A stretch of 64,000 nucleotides of DNA from Acidobacteriaceae bacterium (GTDB lineage Bacteria > Acidobacteriota > Terriglobia > Terriglobales > Acidobacteriaceae): positions 22,347 through 86,346 of the forward strand of contig PLWX01000256.1 of assembly GCA_003151155.1 (NCBI GenBank). The letters run 5' to 3'. This document shows positions 58,935 through 64,000 of the stretch, piece after piece. Numbering within the stretch: position 1 is the first letter of the stretch; the number at the start of each line of letters is the position of its first letter. The notes below the pieces were generated by a model. That model searched no databases and was not told the DNA's origin. It saw only the letters and a list, made by a program, of their open reading frames with translations. Position numbers and translations under genes: made by a program.

Positions 58935-59405
58935 TTAAGAAGCTTTACGCCGCCCAGCTTTTTGTTTGGACGACACTGCCGATTGCGCGTGCTTCTTGCC
59001 AATACGTGCCCGCAGCCGCTGCACCGTGTCGGTCAGGCACACGGAAAGAATCGGCTGCTTCGAATTCTTGAGGATGTTGATGACTGCGTGCGCGGAATCT
59101 TCCAGGTACAGATTCCGGCCGTCGGTGAGCAGGTGGTACTCGGCGCCGTCGCTCACGGTTTCCACCAACCGTTTGCCGAGTTCACGCTGCAGGAAGCGCA
59201 TCACTTTGCGCACGCGCTGCAACGAGAATCCGCGCTGACGTAGCTCACAGAGAACGGCGACCTCGGCGAGGTCGTCCATGGAATAGAACCGCTTGTGCCC
59301 TTCGCGGGCGGGGACCACGATGCCGCGTTCATCCCACCACTGCAACTGACGGGCGGTGATGTCGGTCAGTGCCACGACGTCCCTGGATGAGAACCGACTG
59401 TTCAT
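58935..59405 (-). CDS. MerR-family transcriptional regulator
   Basis: FSSRDVVALTDITARQLQWWDERGIVVPAREGHKRFYSMDDLAEV. Confidence 0.92.
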   Translation of the reverse strand: MNSRFSSRDVVALTDITARQLQWWDERGIVVPAREGHKRFYSMDDLAEVAVLCELRQRGFSLQRVRKVMRFLQRELGKRLVETVSDGAEYHLLTDGRNLYLEDSAHAVINILKNSKQPILSVCLTDTVQRLRARIGKKHAQSAVSSKQKAGRRKAS

Positions 59406-59596
59406 AACCCCGTCGATACAAAAACATTCTGTATCGAAAATGTTTGAAACATAATATCGGTGGGTTGTGCGCTGTCAAGGCGCAATGCGGGTTCGCCTGT
59501 GGAAGACTACTCCCGCATTATTCGATTGGACGTATGAACGAAACGGAGGGAAGTGAATGGATGATGAAATTGGAGGGCTCCGAGAGAAACCCAGAA

Positions 59597-59797
59597 TTAT
59601 CCGTCGCCTACGAAGTGCACGATCTCGAGTTCGTCGCCATCTTTTAACGTCGTCGCTTCCCAATCGCACGAGGAACAATTTCGCGCTTCAGTTATACCGC
59701 AACCTGATCGGAGTTTCATAGCAAGCTGCTCGACGAAATCGATGAGGGTCGACACGTTGGCGACTTCTCTTCCGTCACCATTGCTCTCGAGGCGCAT
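59597..59797 (-). pseudogene. ThiS-like sulfur carrier gene, frame-disrupted
   Basis: N-terminus MRLESNGDGREVANVSTLIDFVEQL and C-terminus WEATTLKDGDELEIVHFVGDG match ThiS; middle matches only in the +1 frame (DQVAV*LKREIVPRA); terminal GG is DG. Confidence 0.6.
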
Positions 59798-59845
59798 ATA
59801 TCGATAGTAAATCGGCTTGGGCCGCGGATTTTCCACGCGCAATCG

Positions 59846-60241
59846 TCAGGACTTCGGGTTTGGGAATTCTTCTACGTGCATCTCTCCCTTGCGCCCGAAG
59901 TAGACCACCTTCCGTCCCATTAGAAATGCCCAGTAACTGATGACGCCTGCTGCGGTGGCTCGCTTCACGAATTCCGGATATCGAACTCGGTCGGCCTGCG
60001 CCCCGCGTATTGCAGCAACCAGGTCCGCCGCGGAGTAGTGCTCATTCACGAATTCGCGGGACAAAATCATCTTCTCCCGATGCGTGCTGCCGTCCTTCAT
60101 GTAGAACGTCTCATCCGCAGAAGCGAAATCGACAAAATACGACTCGACTCCTGCTTCGGAGAGACGACTAACGACCTCCGGAAAAGTTAGTTTGCCCGAC
60201 TGCGTCGCTGTCATTACGTCGTGAAGTTCTTTGCTATCCAT
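59846..60241 (-). CDS. DUF1398-family protein
   Basis: MDSKELHDVMTATQSGKLTFPEVVSRLSEAGVESYFVDFASADETFY; start at internal Met. Confidence 0.75.
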   Translation of the reverse strand: MDSKELHDVMTATQSGKLTFPEVVSRLSEAGVESYFVDFASADETFYMKDGSTHREKMILSREFVNEHYSAADLVAAIRGAQADRVRYPEFVKRATAAGVISYWAFLMGRKVVYFGRKGEMHVEEFPNPKS

Positions 60242-60353
60242 CGGATTAGCTCCTGAAGCAATGATCTCGCAGGTCGCAATAGGAATGGTGCGGTAGGATG
60301 AAGACTGGTGGTAGCTATTCGGCGGCTGAGGGAAACTTAAGGTTGGGCGATGT

Positions 60354-60929
60354 TTATCCGACCTGCCGCAGCCGGTACTTCCGGACCGCGTGATGTTCGC
60401 CGTGCACGGCTTCGATGTAAACCGCGGCGCTCTCCAGGGATTCTTCCTTGGCTTCCACCCGGGTCTCAGCCGTTCCGGCTTCATCGGTCACGAGCTTAGT
60501 AAAGATCGGTTCTTCGTTCGGCAGGACGACCTTGCTTACGAGGGTCGCTCCACTCACCGGTGCTCCGGCGAGTGAGACCTGGAAGCGCAACACCACCGCG
60601 CCCTCCTGCACCACCGAATGCGCGTTGCTCCACGCTACGGAGAAACCGTTGCTCGGGATGCCATAGGTCTCGTGCAGCACGTCCGCCACCCGGCCTTCGC
60701 GCACGGCTTCGACTACGCCCTTGTGCTGGGCCTTGAGCATCTCGTGCATCTTGTCGTCGGAAAAATCAGGCTGGCTGGCGTGCTCGGCGTAAGGGGTCGC
60801 TTTCTTGCCGATGCAGCGGCCGCGGACGAAAACCTGGGTTTGCAGGTGCTGGTCGTGCTTACGGGCTTCGCTCTGGACGTGATACACCGTCCCCTTGAAC
60901 TTGACGTCCGTATTGAAGCCGAAAATCAT
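60354..60929 (-). CDS. hypothetical protein
   Basis: MIFGFNTDVKFKGTVYHVQSEAR...; internal start in ORF 60354..60980. Confidence 0.65.
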   Translation of the reverse strand: MIFGFNTDVKFKGTVYHVQSEARKHDQHLQTQVFVRGRCIGKKATPYAEHASQPDFSDDKMHEMLKAQHKGVVEAVREGRVADVLHETYGIPSNGFSVAWSNAHSVVQEGAVVLRFQVSLAGAPVSGATLVSKVVLPNEEPIFTKLVTDEAGTAETRVEAKEESLESAAVYIEAVHGEHHAVRKYRLRQVG

Positions 60930-60985
60930 GGCAAACCTGCAATCACCGCGGGGGATGGGACTGAATTCCAAGCGGGTCACTTACG

Positions 60986-61021
60986 AGCATTTTGCTTAAT
61001 GCGCAACATTAACAAAATGCT
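60986..61021. promoter_or_regulatory. long dyad upstream of the nuo operon
   Basis: AGCATTTTG-c-TTAATG-cgcaa-CATTAA-CAAAATGCT. Confidence 0.6.
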
Positions 61022-61044
61022 TGTGCTTAGCGGCCCCACTTTGC

Positions 61045-61074
61045 TTGACAGTGCTGTGCACCGAAAAATACACT
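61045..61074 (+). promoter_or_regulatory. sigma70-type promoter for nuoA
   Basis: TTGACA-N18-TACACT upstream of ATG at 61123. Confidence 0.55.
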
Positions 61075-61122
61075 GAAGTGTTTACTCAGCCCTCTTGGCC
61101 GGAATTATATACAAGCGAGATC

Positions 61123-61515
61123 ATGCCGGATAACTATTTCGTCCGCTACATACCGTTACTAATTCACCTCGCCGTGGTTACCGTCATTCCCCTCGGAATG
61201 GTGGTGCTGTCGTGGTTCGTCGGCCAGCACAAATACAACAAGGCCAAAATGTCGGCTTACGAGTGCGGCATGGAGCCCATTGGGGATGCCCAGAGCCGCT
61301 TCTCGGTGAAATTTTATCTCGTCGCTATCCTGTTCATTTTGTTCGACGTAGAAGCTGTTTTCATGTATCCGTGGGCGATTATCTTCCGCGAACTGAAGAT
61401 GTTCGGCTTCTTCGAGATGCTGGTGTACGTCGGCATTGTGCTGGCCGGCTTCTTCTATATATGGAAGAAGGGCGTGCTCGACTGGAACAAGAAATTGCCG
61501 GGGGAGAGGATCTAG
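61123..61515 (+). CDS. nuoA: NADH-quinone oxidoreductase subunit A
   Basis: KMSAYECGMEPIGDAQSRFSVKFYLVAILFILFDVEAVFMYPWA. Confidence 0.97.
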   Translation: MPDNYFVRYIPLLIHLAVVTVIPLGMVVLSWFVGQHKYNKAKMSAYECGMEPIGDAQSRFSVKFYLVAILFILFDVEAVFMYPWAIIFRELKMFGFFEMLVYVGIVLAGFFYIWKKGVLDWNKKLPGERI

Positions 61516-61516
61516 C

Positions 61517-62014
61517 ATGGCCCTGGAACCCGCAATCACCGACGTCGCGCAGCTGAAAGACCGTCTCGTGCTCGCCAAACTGCTTGCCTCGGACTCGATC
61601 GCAGTCGAAGCCGTCAACTTCGATCGCAACGAGCTCAGCATCTGGGTGCCTCGCGAACATCTCGTCGACGCCGTCCGGACGTTAAAAGAAGATGCGGAGC
61701 TGAAGTTTGACTTCCTCTCCGACGTCACCTGCGTGGACTGGTATCCGAGCGAGCCGCGTTTCGAACTCAGCTATCACATGCTCTCGATGTCGCGCAAAGA
61801 GCGGGTTCGCTTGAAAGTGAAATTGGGTGGCGACGACGCCCAGATCGATTCGGTTTTCTCTGTCTTCCCCTCGTGTGATTATTTCGAGCGCGAGGTTTTT
61901 GATTTGTTCGGCGTCCGCTTCCACGGGCACCCGAACCTGCTCCGCATCCTCATGCCCGAGGATTGGAAGGGTCATCCTTTGCGCAAGGATTACCCCGTCG
62001 AAGGTTATCGATAA
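61517..62014 (+). CDS. nuoC: NADH-quinone oxidoreductase subunit C
   Basis: FFERE-type CDYFEREVFDLFGVRFHGHPNLLRILMPEDWKGHPLRKDYP. Confidence 0.97.
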   Translation: MALEPAITDVAQLKDRLVLAKLLASDSIAVEAVNFDRNELSIWVPREHLVDAVRTLKEDAELKFDFLSDVTCVDWYPSEPRFELSYHMLSMSRKERVRLKVKLGGDDAQIDSVFSVFPSCDYFEREVFDLFGVRFHGHPNLLRILMPEDWKGHPLRKDYPVEGYR

Positions 62015-62017
62015 ATC

Positions 62018-63223
62018 ATGGCTCACATGAATCCCACGCCGGTTTTAGAGGTCGGTCAGGACAAGACCATGGTCCTGAACATGGGCCCGCAGCACCCGTC
62101 CACGCACGGGGTGTTGCGACTCCTGCTCGAGATCGATGGCGAAACCATCGTCCGCATCATGCCCGACATCGGCTACCTGCATACCGGTATCGAGAAGACT
62201 TGCGAAGCCAAGTTCTACCAGCAGGTCGTGCCTATGACCGACCGCATCGACTATCTCTGCCCCATGACCAACAACCTGGCTTATTGCCTGGCAGTGGAAA
62301 AACTGTTGGGGCTGGAGATTCCCGAGAAGGCGCAGTGGCTGCGGGTGTTGTGCAATGAGCTGACGCGCATCAATTCGCACCTGGTTTGGCTGGGCACCGG
62401 CGCCATGGACTTGGGCGCAATGACCGTCTTCCTCTACTGCTTCCGCGAACGCGAAGAGCTGTTGAAGCTATTTGAGGCCGTTTCCGGGCAGCGGATGATG
62501 ACGTCATACTTCCGCATCGGCGGCGTCTCGCTGGAACCGCCGATAGGATGGCTGCAGCAAGTCAAGAAGTTTGCTGACAGCTTCCCGTCGAAGATGGATG
62601 AGTACGAAGGGCTGCTCACGACGAACCCGATCTTCATGATGCGCACCAAGGGCGTGGCCCTGCTGACCCGTGAAGATGCGATGGCGCTGGGAGCCTCCGG
62701 GCCAACTCTGCGTGGCAGCGGCGTGGACTTCGATCTGCGCCGCGACATGCCATACTCCAGCTACGACAAATTTCAATTCAAGGTCCCGACACGCACCGAA
62801 GGCGACGTGTATGCCCGGTATCTGTGCCGAGTAGCAGAACTCCGTGAAAGCTGCAAGATCGTTCAACAGGCGCTGGCCGGCATGCCGGAAGGCCCGATTA
62901 AAGCGGACGCCCCGAAGGTTGTGCTGCCGGATCGCGAGAAGATGAAGACGCAGATGGAAGCGCTCATCTATCACTTTAAAATTGTGACCGAGGGCTTCAC
63001 GGTTCCACCGGGCGAGGTGTACTCGGCCATTGAATCGCCAAGAGGCGAGATGGGCTACTACATCGTGAGCGACGGCACGGCAAAACCGTACCGCGTGCAC
63101 ATGCGCTCGCCATCGTTCGCAAACTTACAGGTGTTACGCACCATGTGCGAAGGACAGTTGATCGCCGACGTTGTCGCTGCAATCGGCTCCATCGACATCG
63201 TGCTCGGCGACGTAGATCGATAA
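62018..63223 (+). CDS. nuoD: NADH-quinone oxidoreductase subunit D
   Basis: MVLNMGPQHPSTHGVLRLLLEIDGE; SIDIVLGDVDR C-terminus. Confidence 0.98.
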   Translation: MAHMNPTPVLEVGQDKTMVLNMGPQHPSTHGVLRLLLEIDGETIVRIMPDIGYLHTGIEKTCEAKFYQQVVPMTDRIDYLCPMTNNLAYCLAVEKLLGLEIPEKAQWLRVLCNELTRINSHLVWLGTGAMDLGAMTVFLYCFREREELLKLFEAVSGQRMMTSYFRIGGVSLEPPIGWLQQVKKFADSFPSKMDEYEGLLTTNPIFMMRTKGVALLTREDAMALGASGPTLRGSGVDFDLRRDMPYSSYDKFQFKVPTRTEGDVYARYLCRVAELRESCKIVQQALAGMPEGPIKADAPKVVLPDREKMKTQMEALIYHFKIVTEGFTVPPGEVYSAIESPRGEMGYYIVSDGTAKPYRVHMRSPSFANLQVLRTMCEGQLIADVVAAIGSIDIVLGDVDR

Positions 63224-63235
63224 AGATTCGAAACA

Positions 63236-63249
63236 GGGGCTTCAGCCCC
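63236..63249. repeat. short palindrome GGGGCTTCAGCCCC
   Basis: Same class as the 58464..58516 palindromes. Confidence 0.6.
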
Positions 63250-63265
63250 GGGGTCATCCAGAACG

Positions 63266-63748
63266 ATGAAGTTCTCCGAAAATTTGGAAAAATGGTTTAC
63301 CGAAGCGCAGGGCCACTACCCGACGAAGCGCTCTCCACTGGTTCCCTTCCTCCTCTTCGTACAAGACGAGGTCGGCTACCTGAGCGATGAGGCCATCACG
63401 GAAGTTGCCGCGCGCCTTGATCTGACGGAGCTCGAGGTTCGCAACGTCATCAGCTATTACTCGATGCTGCGCACCAAGCCAGTCGGCAAGTACAACGTGC
63501 AGGTATGCACCAACATTAGCTGCCTGCAGCGCGGCGGCGAAGAGCTCTTCGAGCACTGCAAGAAATCACTCGGCATCGGCCACAAGCAGACCACACCCGA
63601 TGGCACCTTCTCCCTGGAAGAGGTTGAGTGCATCGGCGCCTGCAGCTGGGCCCCTGCCATCCAGGTCAACTACGACTTCCATGAGAACCTGTCGCCTGAA
63701 AAAGTGGACGCCGTCCTCGAATCGTACCGCAAGCGCGAAAAACAGTAG
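63266..63748 (+). CDS. nuoE: NADH-quinone oxidoreductase subunit E
   Basis: [21 protein letters not shown]...[15 protein letters not shown] 2Fe-2S motif. Confidence 0.96.
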   Translation: MKFSENLEKWFTEAQGHYPTKRSPLVPFLLFVQDEVGYLSDEAITEVAARLDLTELEVRNVISYYSMLRTKPVGKYNVQVCTNISCLQRGGEELFEHCKKSLGIGHKQTTPDGTFSLEEVECIGACSWAPAIQVNYDFHENLSPEKVDAVLESYRKREKQ

Positions 63749-63761
63749 GACTGAGATACGA

Positions 63762-64000
63762 ATGGCAGACTTGGTTTCACATCCCGATGAGGTAAAGGTC
63801 ATCTCGAGCCGCTGGGGCAAGGGCGCGACGAACATCGACCGGTATCTCGAACTTGATGGCTACAAGGCAGTGCAGAAGGCGCTCGCCATGACCCCCGACG
63901 CCATCATCAACGAGGTGAAGACCTCGAACCTGCGCGGACGCGGCGGCGCTGGATTTCCCACGGGCATGAAGTGGTCGTTCGTTCCCAAGGAAGCCCCCAG
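63762..64000 (+). CDS. nuoF: NADH-quinone oxidoreductase subunit F, N-terminal part (truncated by window)
   Basis: Manual translation [21 protein letters not shown]...[28 protein letters not shown]. Confidence 0.95.
   Translation, partial: MADLVSHPDEVKVISSRWGKGATNIDRYLELDGYKAVQKALAMTPDAIINEVKTSNLRGRGGAGFPTGMKWSFVPKEAP

Noticed and set aside
1-64000. Phage, plasmid or defence-island hypothesis for the window
   Set aside because: No integrase, phage structural, restriction-modification or CRISPR genes recognised; the content is largely housekeeping and envelope functions.

Overview
The window is a GC-rich bacterial chromosomal segment. Gene content and style (VWFA-like secreted proteins, DUF4097 repeat protein, GGGGCTnnAGCCCC-type palindromes) suggest an Acidobacteriota member; this is inferred, not tested. 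Most of it is ordinary chromosomal coding. It contains hutH, rmuC, a XRE/NfeD/DUF1648/flotillin/PspA membrane-stress cluster, a GH3 glycosidase, an NtrY/NtrX-like pair, and a type IV pilus block (pilB-pilT-pilC plus pilS/pilR-like). It also contains an RND-type adaptor, split Dpp permease genes, phoH-ybeY-CNNM-era, recQ, rpsT, a corrinoid protein with an MttB-like methyltransferase, hemerythrin-DoxX-ChrA, and the start of a complex I operon (nuoA-C-D-E-F). No tRNA, rRNA, CRISPR array, prophage or intact transposon was recognised. The observations most worth a second look are: (1) tandem Arg/Tyr/Asp-rich secreted proteins sharing a 38-nt leader element and an 11-bp-spaced direct-repeat box; (2) a ThiS-like gene with two compensating frameshifts and a lost C-terminal Gly-Gly; (3) a VWA paralogue broken by two compensating frameshifts; (4) a probable homopolymer frameshift inside a signal peptide; (5) the XRE-flotillin-PspA cluster with a perfect operator at its start; (6) a complex I operon lacking nuoB; (7) several families of palindromic repeats. 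No wholly new system can be claimed from sequence reading alone.
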